A stretch of DNA of 44,489 nt from Candidatus Coatesiibacteriota bacterium (GTDB lineage Bacteria > RBG-13-66-14 > B26-G2 > WVWN01 > G020348885): NCBI GenBank assembly GCA_020348885.1, contig CP070755.1, positions 2,061,600 to 2,106,088 of the forward strand, read 5' to 3'. Each line of letters opens with the position of its first letter. The first letter of the stretch is position 1. A program made the position numbers and the translations under genes. The notes beneath the pieces were generated by a model. It was not told the DNA's origin. It saw only the letters and a program-made list of their open reading frames with translations, and did not search any database. Below, one piece after another: positions 1-8,354 of the stretch.

Positions 1-1680
1 ACCGAAAACTGGGGTAAGGCGGCCCGGACGTACGATCGGTTCAACGACGAATATCAAGAGCACGCCATCCCGCGCGTCAAGGCGACATTCCGGCAGGGAC
101 GTGCAGAGGAGAAGCTCAACAACAACGACGACGCAATCGAGGCGTATAAGGAATGTACGGCCCTTTACAAATACGCTACCGATAACTTGGGCCTCGACAT
201 ACCCGATGCGCTTCCGTACGCGGCCGAAGCCACTTTCAAGATGACCGATATCGGCTTCGACGAATACGACCGCATACAACTCACGATGCCGGAAAGCGTG
301 ATGGAAGCCAACCTGCAACGGCGCTTGGATTTGTCCAAAAAACTCGTCGATGGTTACACTTACTGCTCTAACCTGGGCGAGCCAGAGTGGGCCGTCGCGG
401 CCAAGGTCCGCATGGGCGACGTAAACCTTTCGTTCAAAGACGCGCTGATGAACGCCGAAGTTCCTTACGAATACGCCCCGGAACGCTGGGAACACCTGCC
501 GCCCGATGACCCGACGAGGGTTCAACTCGAGGGTTGGTATTACGAGTACGTGGCTCTACTCGACGAACAAGCGCTGCAGCTGGAAGACCAGGCGATGGCT
601 TTTTACTCGGACGCTCTGGACACCGCCGAGATGTATGGCGTCGAAAACGAATGGACTTGGAAAGCGGAAGAGAAGATGCTCAGCCTGCGCCCGTACGAAG
701 TGATAAAGTACGCGGACGTGGGGACAACAGGCGTACGTACGGCCGCCGGAACGGGAGACGTGTTCAACGATTGGCTGGCTTCGAGTCTCGAGGAGCCGGG
801 TTGGACTACGGTCGAATTCGACGATATGTCCTGGTCGCCGGCTACCGTCGGCTACTGGAAGGATAAGGACGAGGAAAAAACGATCGGGAAACCGCCGGGG
901 TCGCCGGCCACGGTATGGGGCGATTCGGAAAGCGACGCCGTGTATCTACGCAAGAAGTTCTCGCTGGCGTATATGCCCGAGTTCGAGCTTCACGTCCAGG
1001 CCCGCGGTTCTTACCAGGTTTACATCAACGGCGAGTACGTGGGTGCTTCGCCTGCGTACAAAGACGCGTGGAAAGAAACCCAGACCTTCGACCCCAAACC
1101 GTACCTCAAGGTGGGCGACAACGTAATCGCGGTTTACGTCGAACGCGCCAAGGGCAACAGTTACGGCTTACGGCTGGCTCTCCGGCCGGCCGCCGGGTTC
1201 CCGGAAGAACAAGCGCCTCCCGAGGAATACGTCGAAATCGATACCGAGGACTTCGACGAATTCGCCACGCCCGAAGAGGAAGGTCTGGAATACGACGAGG
1301 AGGGAGTAACGCCCGAGGATGAGCTCGAGTGGATGGGCGAGATGGACGAGGAAATCGAAGAAACCCCGACCGAGGAGGGGCCGACCGAAACCACGCCCGA
1401 GGAATTCGGCACCGAGACGGAACCGGAGGCAGAAGCGATAGACTTCACCGAGACCGAGGCGGAAACGGAGATGATAGACTTCACCGAAACCGATATGGAA
1501 ACGCTGGACTCCACTGAAACCGGCGACGAAACCGGCACCGAGACGACTACCGAAGATACCAGCGAAATCGATTTCTCCGAGACCGGAACCGAATACGGAC
1601 CGGAAGAAGATAACGGTGAAGAACCGGCCGATGCCGAGTGGTTCGAAGACTACGACGACGTTTTCGAGGAAGGCGAATAA
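1..1680 (+). CDS. TPR-like protein with sugar-binding-like fold and acidic tail (5' end outside window)
   Basis: The frame is open from base 1, so the true start lies upstream and 559 residues are visible. The first two thirds are helical and acidic with TPR-like segments, for example around bases 120-190 and 580-690. Bases 720-1190 encode a beta-rich domain of the kind seen in glycoside-hydrolase sugar-binding or galactose-binding folds, with a W-rich start, YLRKKF, and a repeated VYINGEYVG / NVIAVYVE pattern. The last 155 residues are a low-complexity Glu/Thr/Asp tail. It lies 39 bases upstream of a secreted protein and the ExbB/ExbD genes. It therefore resembles the TPR partners (GltD/GltE type) found beside AglRQS-like motors, but that role is inferred from context only. 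Confidence 0.75.
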   Translation, partial: TENWGKAARTYDRFNDEYQEHAIPRVKATFRQGRAEEKLNNNDDAIEAYKECTALYKYATDNLGLDIPDALPYAAEATFKMTDIGFDEYDRIQLTMPESVMEANLQRRLDLSKKLVDGYTYCSNLGEPEWAVAAKVRMGDVNLSFKDALMNAEVPYEYAPERWEHLPPDDPTRVQLEGWYYEYVALLDEQALQLEDQAMAFYSDALDTAEMYGVENEWTWKAEEKMLSLRPYEVIKYADVGTTGVRTAAGTGDVFNDWLASSLEEPGWTTVEFDDMSWSPATVGYWKDKDEEKTIGKPPGSPATVWGDSESDAVYLRKKFSLAYMPEFELHVQARGSYQVYINGEYVGASPAYKDAWKETQTFDPKPYLKVGDNVIAVYVERAKGNSYGLRLALRPAAGFPEEQAPPEEYVEIDTEDFDEFATPEEEGLEYDEEGVTPEDELEWMGEMDEEIEETPTEEGPTETTPEEFGTETEPEAEAIDFTETEAETEMIDFTETDMETLDSTETGDETGTETTTEDTSEIDFSETGTEYGPEEDNGEEPADAEWFEDYDDVFEEGE

Positions 1681-1719
1681 ACAGTTACAGACCGCGCGAG
1701 CGGCAGGCGGTGATGAACG

Positions 1720-2274
1720 ATGAGAAGATCCTTCAAGAAGCCGGCAAGCATTTTAATCGTATCTTCGCTCGTCTGGATAATGGCGCCGGCCCTCGCGCAG
1801 GAGGGAGCCGGCGAAGGCGGGGGCGCCAGGGAATACGTACCGACCGGAGAGGGTATGGCCGCGGTCGAGGATACCGGCGGCGTAGCCGGATACGAAGGCG
1901 ACGTCCTCCATATGGAAGAGGTAATCATCGAAGGTCGTCTCGAACGGCCCGTCGGGTTGTTCTTAAAGCGTCAGGACCCGGACTTCGCGACGCCCAGGTT
2001 CGCTCGAAGTTTCTGGGACGACATATTACAACCTATAGATAAAGAGGAATTCGAGAAGGCGGTCAAAGAAACGAAGTTCGACTTCGTAAAAAACCCGCTC
2101 CTCTGGGTTTCCACTTCGACGGCCATACTATCGGGCGCCGCTTCCGGATACCAGTATTACAACGGTGAGAAATCGAGTGGAACGCACCTGGCCATCGTCT
2201 GCGGGTCCGCCGCGGCGGCGAGCCTTGTACTGATTATCATCGACAAAGCGCGAGCGCCTGAAGTACTGAGATAA
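1720..2274 (+). CDS. Small secreted/membrane protein with TonB-box-like motif
   Basis: The protein is 184 residues and I do not recognise a family. It starts with a clear signal peptide (basic MRRSFKK, hydrophobic core, ALAQE cleavage-like site). A Gly/Glu-rich stretch follows, then the motif MEEVIIEGRLERP near residues 66-78. That motif looks like the EEVxVxGR segment found at the N-terminus of TonB-dependent receptors and in small proteins next to ExbD genes. Residues about 130-180 contain two hydrophobic segments that may be membrane helices. It sits between the TPR protein and the ExbB-like gene and probably belongs to the same envelope machine. No shadow frame here is better supported. 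Confidence 0.7.
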   Translation: MRRSFKKPASILIVSSLVWIMAPALAQEGAGEGGGAREYVPTGEGMAAVEDTGGVAGYEGDVLHMEEVIIEGRLERPVGLFLKRQDPDFATPRFARSFWDDILQPIDKEEFEKAVKETKFDFVKNPLLWVSTSTAILSGAASGYQYYNGEKSSGTHLAIVCGSAAAASLVLIIIDKARAPEVLR

Positions 2275-2281
2275 CCGCCGT

Positions 2282-2301
2282 CCGGTCGAACGGCCGACCG
2301 G
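2282..2301 (+). other. Intercistronic hairpin
   Basis: CCGGTCG (2282-2288) can pair with CGACCGG (2295-2301) around a six-base loop, in the 100-base gap before the ExbB-like gene. The following sequence is T-rich (ATTCTTTTAA) but has no uninterrupted T run. It could be an attenuator or an RNA-processing site. Confidence 0.4.
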
Positions 2302-2376
2302 GTGTGTAATTCTTTTAACCCGATATCCCAAACTGAAACCGCAAGAGCGGTTAGTCGAACGAAAGGAGCATGTAAG

Positions 2377-3015
2377 ATGGGGATATTTAATTTTTTGGCG
2401 GAGCATTATCGAGCCGGCGGATGGGGGATGCACCTTATCCTTATAGTAATGATTTTCGCCGTAGCGATAGCTCTGGAGCGGATTTGGTTCATCTATATCA
2501 AATCCAACGTAAACGCGGACCGGTTCACCCGCGAGGCCATCAATCTAATTAAGCAGGGTAAGATTGAACAGGCGAAAGCTCTCGCCAATAGGTCCGACGC
2601 GGCTCTGTACCGCATTACCCGCGCGGCCCTCAGCCAAGCCGGCGGAAGTATGTACGACATCCAGGACGCCGTGGACGAAGCGAGTTTGCGGGAGCTCCCG
2701 CGACTCGAGCGGCGCACTCTGTTCCTGGGGATGCTAGCGAACGCGGCCGTGCTTTCGGGTCTTCTCGGTACGATTACCGGTCTAATCAAATCGTTCGGCG
2801 CCCTGGGCGGAGCCAGCGCGGCGGAAAAAACGGAGATGCTCTCCGAGGGTATCGCCGAAGCGATGAACTGTACCGCGTTCGGGCTTATAGTCGCGATACC
2901 GTCGGTCGTCCTCCACGGCGTACTGGTCAGCAAAACCCAGCGGCTTAACTCGGACATCGACTCGAGCCTGGTTCCGATAGTCAACGCGCTGGCCGAACTC
3001 GAGGGGAAAGTATAA
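2377..3015 (+). CDS. MotA/TolQ/ExbB proton-channel family protein (AglR-like)
   Basis: This 212-residue inner-membrane protein has the three-helix layout of TolQ/ExbB/MotA stators: TM1 about residues 18-38, then a cytoplasmic loop, TM2 about 118-140 and TM3 about 165-185. The family signatures are present: LLGTITGLIKSF in TM2 and GIAEAMNCTAFGLIVAIPS in TM3. The start at ATG 2377 is chosen because AGGAG lies eight bases upstream; the frame is open further up but has no ribosome site. It is followed by two ExbD genes and two TonB-type proteins, so it is expected to form a proton-driven motor with them, as AglR does with AglQ and AglS in Myxococcus. ExbB of a TonB system is the alternative reading. 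Confidence 0.9.
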   Translation: MGIFNFLAEHYRAGGWGMHLILIVMIFAVAIALERIWFIYIKSNVNADRFTREAINLIKQGKIEQAKALANRSDAALYRITRAALSQAGGSMYDIQDAVDEASLRELPRLERRTLFLGMLANAAVLSGLLGTITGLIKSFGALGGASAAEKTEMLSEGIAEAMNCTAFGLIVAIPSVVLHGVLVSKTQRLNSDIDSSLVPIVNALAELEGKV

Positions 3016-3041
3016 ACGCGAGCCGGTAAGGAGGTAATAAT

Positions 3042-3524
3042 ATGGCGTTTACACCGAAACGCGGCCACATCAGGAAACAAAAGGTCGACGAAGAGCTCGA
3101 GCTCGTACCGTTCATAGACATGCTTGCGGTTCTCATCGTCTTCCTTCTGATGACGGCGACGGTACTCCAAACGGCGGTCATTGAGATATCCCTGCCGTCG
3201 TCGGGGATAAGCGCCGGCGGAAAAGCACCGTCGAGTCAGTCGGAACTTAATCTGTCGTTGATTATAACCGATCAGGGTTTCCGCATCGGCGGCGCGGGAG
3301 CGATATTGCCGTTAATCCCGAAGAAAAGCGACGGTAGGTACGACCTAGACAGGCTTGAGGAAGACCTAATAGAGGTTAAAAAGACTTATGAGGACCAGAC
3401 GCAGATAATACTAATCAGCGAACCGGAGGTCATCTACGACGACATAATCCACATAATGGACGTATGCCACAAACCTGAGATAGGGCTCACCGATATAGCG
3501 CTGTCGGGTAGTATACAACAGTAA
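3042..3524 (+). CDS. ExbD/TolR-family stator protein, first copy (AglQ/AglS-like)
   Basis: This 160-residue protein has a short cytoplasmic N-terminus, one transmembrane helix (about residues 22-45) and a periplasmic C-terminal domain. The family's proton-carrying aspartate is D26 in LVPFIDMLAVLIVFLL. The C-terminal part (PEVIYDDIIHIMDVCHKPEIGLTDIAL, split here as PEVIYDDIIHIMD and EIGLTDIAL) has the usual ExbD ending. The ATG has an AAGGAGG site. It is 26 bases downstream of the ExbB-like gene and is almost certainly co-translated with it. Confidence 0.92.
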   Translation: MAFTPKRGHIRKQKVDEELELVPFIDMLAVLIVFLLMTATVLQTAVIEISLPSSGISAGGKAPSSQSELNLSLIITDQGFRIGGAGAILPLIPKKSDGRYDLDRLEEDLIEVKKTYEDQTQIILISEPEVIYDDIIHIMDVCHKPEIGLTDIALSGSIQQ

Positions 3525-3567
3525 CTCGCCGAACGACAACGTGAACCCCGTAAAGGGGGGTGAAAGA

Positions 3568-4107
3568 ATGGCAAAAGAACCAACGAAAATATCCAGAAAA
3601 GGGAAAAAAGGCACGTTCATCGAAAAGGCGAAGGAAAGGGCGAAAGCATCCGAACAGGAAGAAGCGAGGGTACTCCTCGTATCCCTCATCGACACGTTCG
3701 TAATCATCGTCGTGTTCCTTTTCCAGAACTTCGCCGCGTCGGGCGAGATTATGACGGTTGCGCCGGACTTGATGCTACCCGAAGCCAGGGTGGATAACCA
3801 GCCGGTGGAGTCGGTCATAGTTGCCGTAACGAACAAGTCTATCGTCATCGAGGGGGTGGAAGTCGCGACCGCGGAAGAAGCCCTCAGCGACCCCGACATG
3901 GTAATCGACGGGCTTTACGAAGAGTTAGTCCGGCTCGCCGACATCAAGAGGAGAATCGCCGAGTATGACCCCGAAAAAGAGTTCAAAGGCGAAGTGGTTA
4001 TACAGGGCGACAGATACATCACCTTCGAGATGGTGAAGAGGGTGATGTATACATGCGGGCGTGCCGAATACGGCGAAATTTCGCTCGCCGTGCTAAAGAA
4101 CGAATAA
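3568..4107 (+). CDS. ExbD/TolR-family stator protein, second copy
   Basis: This 179-residue protein is the second ExbD-like subunit. It has a strongly basic cytoplasmic N-terminus of about 30 residues, a transmembrane helix with the conserved aspartate D42 (LVSLIDTFVIIVVFLF), and a periplasmic domain ending YTCGRAEYGEISLAVL. The start is ATG 3568, preceded by a GGGGGGTGA-type ribosome site; a GTG at 3541 in the same frame has no such site. Two different ExbD proteins with one ExbB is the arrangement of TolQR-like gliding motors (AglR with AglQ and AglS), and less usual for a plain TonB system. Confidence 0.9.
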   Translation: MAKEPTKISRKGKKGTFIEKAKERAKASEQEEARVLLVSLIDTFVIIVVFLFQNFAASGEIMTVAPDLMLPEARVDNQPVESVIVAVTNKSIVIEGVEVATAEEALSDPDMVIDGLYEELVRLADIKRRIAEYDPEKEFKGEVVIQGDRYITFEMVKRVMYTCGRAEYGEISLAVLKNE

Positions 4108-4136
4108 AACTCTACGAGAAAGGGGGTGAAGATTGA

Positions 4137-5483
4137 ATGGCTGAAACACCCCGTAAGGAAAGAGAAGTATTGGGGATACGCTTGCTACGCAGGGGGCGAA
4201 GTATCCGCGAATTCGACCTCGAAGGCGTTTTTACGGTAGGCGGACTTCGCACTAACAGCACCGTCATCCACGGCGAAGACCCGGAAGCGTCGGCGACGCA
4301 CTTCAAGGAAGGGCCGGAAGGAAAAGCCGTCCTTCTGTTCGACGAAAACTCGTCGGGTCAAGTCGTAACCCGCGACGGTGAAACATCCCTGACAATCCTG
4401 CGGTCGTCGGGCGTTCTACAGCGTGAGGACAGCCGCTGGGCCTTTACAATCGAAAAAGGCGTAACCGGGACGATCGAGACGAACGGCCTGACTTTCGAAT
4501 TCGGTTACAGGCCGGCGGGCGTATCCAAACCGGTAACGATCCCGGACACCGGACCTGGATTCGCGGAACAGGCGGCGATATTCGGAGGCGACGAGGACAC
4601 CGTTCGTTTCCGAAAGACGTTCGCGATGTCGATGCTAGTCGGGATAGGGTTCTTCGTCTGGACCCAAGTCGCCAATCCCGTTGAACGCGAGTTCAGGATC
4701 GAAGACATCATAGAACGAGTAACCGAGCTCGAGATTCCCGACGTAGTCGTCGAAGGTGTCGGTGAAGCCGTAACCGACACCGGTACCGGTACCGGTGGCG
4801 GTGGCGGCGGCGGCGGCGGCTCCGGCGGCGGAGGTGACGGAACCGCGATGCCGTCCACCGGCGTAATGAGTATAATTACCAAAGCCGGGTTGGGTGGCGG
4901 AGGTATCGCTGACATCCTCGGCGGTGGCGGCGGAGCCGGCGACCTCGATACTATCGCGTCTGGCATAGGCGGTCTCCGGGGCGCCGGTTCGGGCGACGGC
5001 CTTGGCGGTGGACTCGGATTCGGCGACGGTACGGGTACCGGCCTCGGCGGAACGGGCGAAGGCATGGGCGCCCTGGCCGGCGGGGGCGGCGGTTTAGGTG
5101 ATGGAAGCGGTACCAAACTCCATAAGAAGTCCGTAACCGTAACCGCGTCCGGGCCGAACTCGATAGCCGGCGAAGGAGCCGCAGACGCGAACCGATCGGC
5201 TGCGAGGATAAACAGCGTAATCAGGCAACACCTGGCCGGAATCCAGAACGCGTACAACAGCGAACTTAAAAAGAACCCCAATCTGGGTGGTGGGAAAATA
5301 GTCGTACGGTTCACGATATCGCCCGACGGTTCCGTAACCAGCGCCAGCATCGTAAGCTCGAGCATGGGCGCCCCCGGTCTAGAATCGTCGATTATCTCCC
5401 GTATCTACGGGTGGCGGTTCCCGTCCGGTGCGTCCGGCGAAGTGACGGTCGTGTACCCGTTCGTTTTTATCGCGACCGGATAA
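4137..5483 (+). CDS. GltG/PglI-like protein: FHA-like domain, one TM helix, Gly-rich linker, TonB/AgmX C-terminus
   Basis: The protein is 448 residues. Residues 10-125 form a beta-rich cytoplasmic domain resembling FHA folds (IREFDLEGVFTVGG; VVTRDGETSLTIL). The fit is loose, because the usual GR-S-H FHA signature is not clear. A single TM helix lies at about 161-178. A periplasmic stretch and a long Gly/Thr linker (about 205-330) follow, then a TonB-like C-terminal domain of about 100 residues with IVVRFTISPDGSVTSASIVSS and WRFP...GEVTVVYPFVF. This matches the AgmX/PglI C-terminal family. In Myxococcus, GltG has FHA-TM-TonB architecture and GltJ has Zn ribbon/GYF-TM-TonB. The next gene is its paralogue. 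The ATG has a GGGGGTGA ribosome site. Confidence 0.8.
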   Translation: MAETPRKEREVLGIRLLRRGRSIREFDLEGVFTVGGLRTNSTVIHGEDPEASATHFKEGPEGKAVLLFDENSSGQVVTRDGETSLTILRSSGVLQREDSRWAFTIEKGVTGTIETNGLTFEFGYRPAGVSKPVTIPDTGPGFAEQAAIFGGDEDTVRFRKTFAMSMLVGIGFFVWTQVANPVEREFRIEDIIERVTELEIPDVVVEGVGEAVTDTGTGTGGGGGGGGGSGGGGDGTAMPSTGVMSIITKAGLGGGGIADILGGGGGAGDLDTIASGIGGLRGAGSGDGLGGGLGFGDGTGTGLGGTGEGMGALAGGGGGLGDGSGTKLHKKSVTVTASGPNSIAGEGAADANRSAARINSVIRQHLAGIQNAYNSELKKNPNLGGGKIVVRFTISPDGSVTSASIVSSSMGAPGLESSIISRIYGWRFPSGASGEVTVVYPFVFIATG

Positions 5484-5492
5484 TGAAAAACT

Positions 5493-5520
5493 CCCGGGCG
5501 GTCTTCCTTGACCGCCCGGG
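5493..5520. terminator. Strong GC-rich hairpin between the two TonB-type genes
   Basis: CCCGGGCGGTC (5493-5503) pairs perfectly with GACCGCCCGGG (5510-5520) around TTCCTT. On the plus strand it is followed by CAGAAAAG, not a T run. On the minus strand it is followed by TTTTT. It is therefore not a standard terminator for the upstream gene and may act as an mRNA-stabilising or partial stop signal. Its right arm overlaps the -35 of the promoter at 5508. Confidence 0.5.
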
Positions 5521-5536
5521 CAGAAAAGCGTATACT
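5508..5536 (+). promoter_or_regulatory. Sigma-70-type promoter for the GYF/TonB gene
   Basis: TTGACC (5508-5513) and TATACT (5531-5536) are separated by exactly 17 bases, about 50 bases before the ribosome site of the next gene. The -35 lies inside the right arm of the GC-rich hairpin. Confidence 0.5.
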
Positions 5537-5555
5537 TAACCCGTAATTCGGGTTA
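5537..5555. promoter_or_regulatory. Inverted repeat over the predicted transcription start (possible operator)
   Basis: TAACCCG (5537-5543) and CGGGTTA (5549-5555) form a perfect 7-bp dyad around TAATT, directly after the -10 at 5531. Outer bases GTATA / TATAC extend the symmetry imperfectly. Its position over the start site suits a repressor. Confidence 0.4.
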
Positions 5556-5587
5556 TATACCGGCACTCGCTCGAAAAGAGGTGAGAT

Positions 5588-6982
5588 ATGCCTGGTACAA
5601 TATATATACATAGGGATGGCAAGAACTACGGCCCACTGACGGTCGAAGAAACCGTCAACCTGGCCAAAACCGGCGGGCTCGCCGCCGGCGACCCGGTCTG
5701 GACCGGCGACACCGAAAAATGGGTTCGGGCGGCGGACGTAACGTTCCTGGACGGGGTGTTTGGCGCAATGCCGGCCGAACCACCGCAGGTCCAGTATTAC
5801 GTCCGCGTGGGCGAAGAAACCGCCGGACCGATGGCGTTAGACGAAGTCATCGGTATGGTAAAGGCCGGGCGGTTGAAGTCCGACGATCTGGTATGGCACG
5901 CGGAAGAAAAAAGGTGGAAACGCGGCGCCGAAGTCCTGGAGCTGGCTCCGCATTTCGTTTCGGCTATCTACCGTAAAGCGGGGGAACCGGCGGCCGAACC
6001 GGAAGGTACTGGAGAAGTAGCCGGGGTTATCGAAAGGAAATACGCCGCGGATTTTCAGCGGGACAAGGCGATGCTGAGCACCGTGGACGATGACCGCAAC
6101 TTCCTGAAAACGCTTGTGTTCGTGTCCCTGCTGTACGTTATGGTTATACTGACGGTAAACTTCGTTTATGTCCCGGAAACCGACGAAGAAACGAGCCTGG
6201 AGATTTTTCACCGGGTCGCGAAGTTGGTTGTCGACGAACCTATTGCCATCGAAGCGATAGAAGAAGCGCCCGTTACCGACGTACCCGAAGGCGTGAGTAC
6301 GGGGAACGGCACGGGCAGCGGCGGAGGCAGCGGTCCCGGCACCGGCGGCGAACCCGGCGGCGACGACTTCGCTTCCGCGGGCGTCGTCGGCCTGATTACG
6401 AGCCTGAGCGGTACGGGTAACGTCGTTGATATGATCGGTACCGGCGGCGACCTCGATCTGGCCGTCTCCGGCCTGGGCGGGTTGAAAACCGGCGGTACTC
6501 CCACCATCGGTACCGGCGGCGGGCTTGGCAGCGGCCTCGGCCCAGGCGGAGGCCTCGGCATGGGCGGCGGCGAAGGGTTAGGAATGCTCGCCGACAAGAA
6601 TAAAACTATGGTCGGGATGACCAACCTTAAAAACGCCCGGATAAGCACGACGCCGCCGTCGATAAGCGGCTCAGCGGTGGGCCACAGTAAGCGCTCCAGC
6701 GCCGTAATCGCGGCGGTAGTAAACAGGCACAAGACGGGGATAGAATACATCTACAAGAAATACCTGAAGACCAACCCCGGGATGGAAGGCAAGATCGTCG
6801 TCCGGTTTACGATAGCCGCGTCGGGCGCCGTGACCTACTCGGCCGTCGTGGCGTCCACGATAGGGCACCCGGCCTTCGAAGGCGAAGTCGCGGCCCGAAT
6901 TACCACCTGGAAATTCCCGGAAATAGAAGCGGGCGAAGTAACGGTCGATTACCCGTTCGTCTTCTTCGCGGCCGGCGGGTAA
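5588..6982 (+). CDS. GltJ/AgmX-like protein: two GYF_2 domains, one TM helix, Gly-rich linker, TonB-like C-terminus
   Basis: The protein is 464 residues. Two GYF_2 repeats occupy residues about 3-52 (YIHRDGKNYGPLTVEE ... DPVWTGDTEKWVRA) and 68-115 (YYVRVGEETAGPMALDE ... DLVWHAEEKRWKRG). A single TM helix is at 173-194. The Gly-rich periplasmic linker contains a VVGLITSLSG...LDLAVSGLGGL block shared with the preceding gene. The C-terminal 100 residues are AgmX/TonB-like (KIVVRFTIAASGAVTYSAVV; VTVDYPFVFF). Gliding-motility GltJ (AgmX) also has a GYF domain, TM and TonB region; the zinc ribbon of GltJ is missing here. GAGGTGAG precedes the ATG. It ends in a strong terminator, closing this cluster. 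Confidence 0.85.
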   Translation: MPGTIYIHRDGKNYGPLTVEETVNLAKTGGLAAGDPVWTGDTEKWVRAADVTFLDGVFGAMPAEPPQVQYYVRVGEETAGPMALDEVIGMVKAGRLKSDDLVWHAEEKRWKRGAEVLELAPHFVSAIYRKAGEPAAEPEGTGEVAGVIERKYAADFQRDKAMLSTVDDDRNFLKTLVFVSLLYVMVILTVNFVYVPETDEETSLEIFHRVAKLVVDEPIAIEAIEEAPVTDVPEGVSTGNGTGSGGGSGPGTGGEPGGDDFASAGVVGLITSLSGTGNVVDMIGTGGDLDLAVSGLGGLKTGGTPTIGTGGGLGSGLGPGGGLGMGGGEGLGMLADKNKTMVGMTNLKNARISTTPPSISGSAVGHSKRSSAVIAAVVNRHKTGIEYIYKKYLKTNPGMEGKIVVRFTIAASGAVTYSAVVASTIGHPAFEGEVAARITTWKFPEIEAGEVTVDYPFVFFAAGG

Positions 6983-7002
6983 GACGGTAAAACTAACTAT
7001 AA

Positions 7003-7031
7003 ATACCGCCCGTTACGGGCGGTATTTTTTT
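7003..7031 (+). terminator. Rho-independent terminator of the motor cluster
   Basis: ATACCGCCCG (7003-7012), loop TTA, CGGGCGGTAT (7016-7025), then a run of T to 7031. It lies 20 bases after the GYF/TonB gene. The 210 bases that follow, before hisC, show no convincing promoter or small gene. Confidence 0.93.
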
Positions 7032-7244
7032 GCCGAAAGCGGAACGTTTGATGGTTTTCGAATACTAACATCGTAAGAACCGGCCAACGACCGTAAACGG
7101 GGCTGGTTGAACGCTTAATCGCACCCGGAAGCACCGGATTATATTGACTTGGTACGACCTCTATGTTAGCTTGACCGTCCCGCCGAGGAACACACTACTC
7201 GGACGACCCGATAAGGGTTTCCATAACGACGATAGGGGTATGAG

Positions 7245-8342
7245 ATGTCGCCGGTAAAACCGCGCCCCGTTATCGGGGAGATATTTCCTTACAAACCCGG
7301 TAAGCCGATAGGCGAAGTACAACGCGAGTACGGCCTCGAGGAAGTCATACAGTTGGCGTCCAACGAGAACAGGCTCGGCCCGTCGCCCAAGGCGCTCGAA
7401 GCTATCCGCGAAAACCTGGATGAAATTTGCCTGTATCCCGAAGGTTCCGGTTACTACCTGGTCCAGGCGCTGGCGGAAAAACACGGCCTTTCCTTCGACC
7501 AAATAATACTGGGCAACGGCGCGAACGACGTTATCGAGCTGATAACTAAAACCTTCGTACACCCGGGCGAAAACGTAATCTACGGCTTCCCTTCGTTCAT
7601 AATGTTCGAGATAGCCGTTAAAATGGTCGACGGCGAGTGGCGCCGGGTCCCGCTGAAGGAATACAGGTTCGATCTGCCGGCGATGGCCGACGCGGTGGAC
7701 GAGAAAACGAAAGTCGTCTTCATCGCGAACCCCAACAACCCGACCGGGACGATAGTAACGAAAGACGAGCTTGACGCGTTTCTCGACAAGTGCCACGACG
7801 GCGTACTGGTAGTATTGGACGAAGCCTACTTCGACTTCGTAACGGACCCGGACTACCCAAATGGGGTCGAGTATTTGAAAGCGGATAAACCGGTGATGGT
7901 TATCCGCTCTTTTTCCAAGAACTACGGGCTGGCCGGGCTGCGACTCGGATGGGGCGCCGCTCATCCCGAGACGATAAGCCATATCCAACGAATCCGCCAA
8001 CCCTTCAACTGCAACCGCCTCGCACAAGTCGCCGGCGTAGCGGCCTTGGGAGACGAGGAGCACCTCGTACGGAGCCGGGAGATGGTCGAAGAAGGGCGAG
8101 AATACCTATACGGCGAATTCGAACGGCTGGGGCTAGAGTATGTAACGTCGCACGCCAACTTTATACTTGTAAACTTCGGGACCGACATCGGGCCGCTTTA
8201 CGAGAAACTGTTGGAGCGGGGAATAGTCGTGCGGCCGATGGCTCCGTGGGGTTACCCGGAATCGGCCCGGGTAACGGTAGGCACGATGGAGGAAAACGAG
8301 ACGTTCGTAAAAATATTGGAGGAAGAACTGCACACTCCGTAA
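7245..8342 (+). CDS. hisC: Histidinol-phosphate aminotransferase
   Basis: The protein is 365 residues, normal for HisC, a PLP fold-type I aminotransferase that converts imidazole acetol-phosphate to histidinol-phosphate with glutamate. Diagnostic sites are SNEN (39-42), the GNGAND cofactor loop (90-95), NPNNPTG (162-168), DEAY (192-195) and the Schiff-base lysine K225 in RSFSKNYGLAGLRLGWG. No other his genes adjoin it, although a PHP-type histidinol phosphatase lies at the far end of the window. Related class-II aminotransferases for aromatic amino acids look similar. The SNEN and SFSKNYGLAGLR signatures favour HisC. The next gene follows after 12 bases. Confidence 0.9.
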   Translation: MSPVKPRPVIGEIFPYKPGKPIGEVQREYGLEEVIQLASNENRLGPSPKALEAIRENLDEICLYPEGSGYYLVQALAEKHGLSFDQIILGNGANDVIELITKTFVHPGENVIYGFPSFIMFEIAVKMVDGEWRRVPLKEYRFDLPAMADAVDEKTKVVFIANPNNPTGTIVTKDELDAFLDKCHDGVLVVLDEAYFDFVTDPDYPNGVEYLKADKPVMVIRSFSKNYGLAGLRLGWGAAHPETISHIQRIRQPFNCNRLAQVAGVAALGDEEHLVRSREMVEEGREYLYGEFERLGLEYVTSHANFILVNFGTDIGPLYEKLLERGIVVRPMAPWGYPESARVTVGTMEENETFVKILEEELHTP

Positions 8343-8354
8343 GGAGAATAGGTT

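Noticed and set aside
4505-5365. Long proline-rich open frame on the minus strand
   Set aside because: It is the complement of the Gly-rich linker of the TonB-type gene. It has no ribosome site and no domain. The same applies to the Pro-rich minus frame at 6208-6750.
7161-8063. 300-codon open frame on the minus strand
   Set aside because: It is antisense to hisC, with a composition that follows hisC codon positions. hisC itself has all family motifs.
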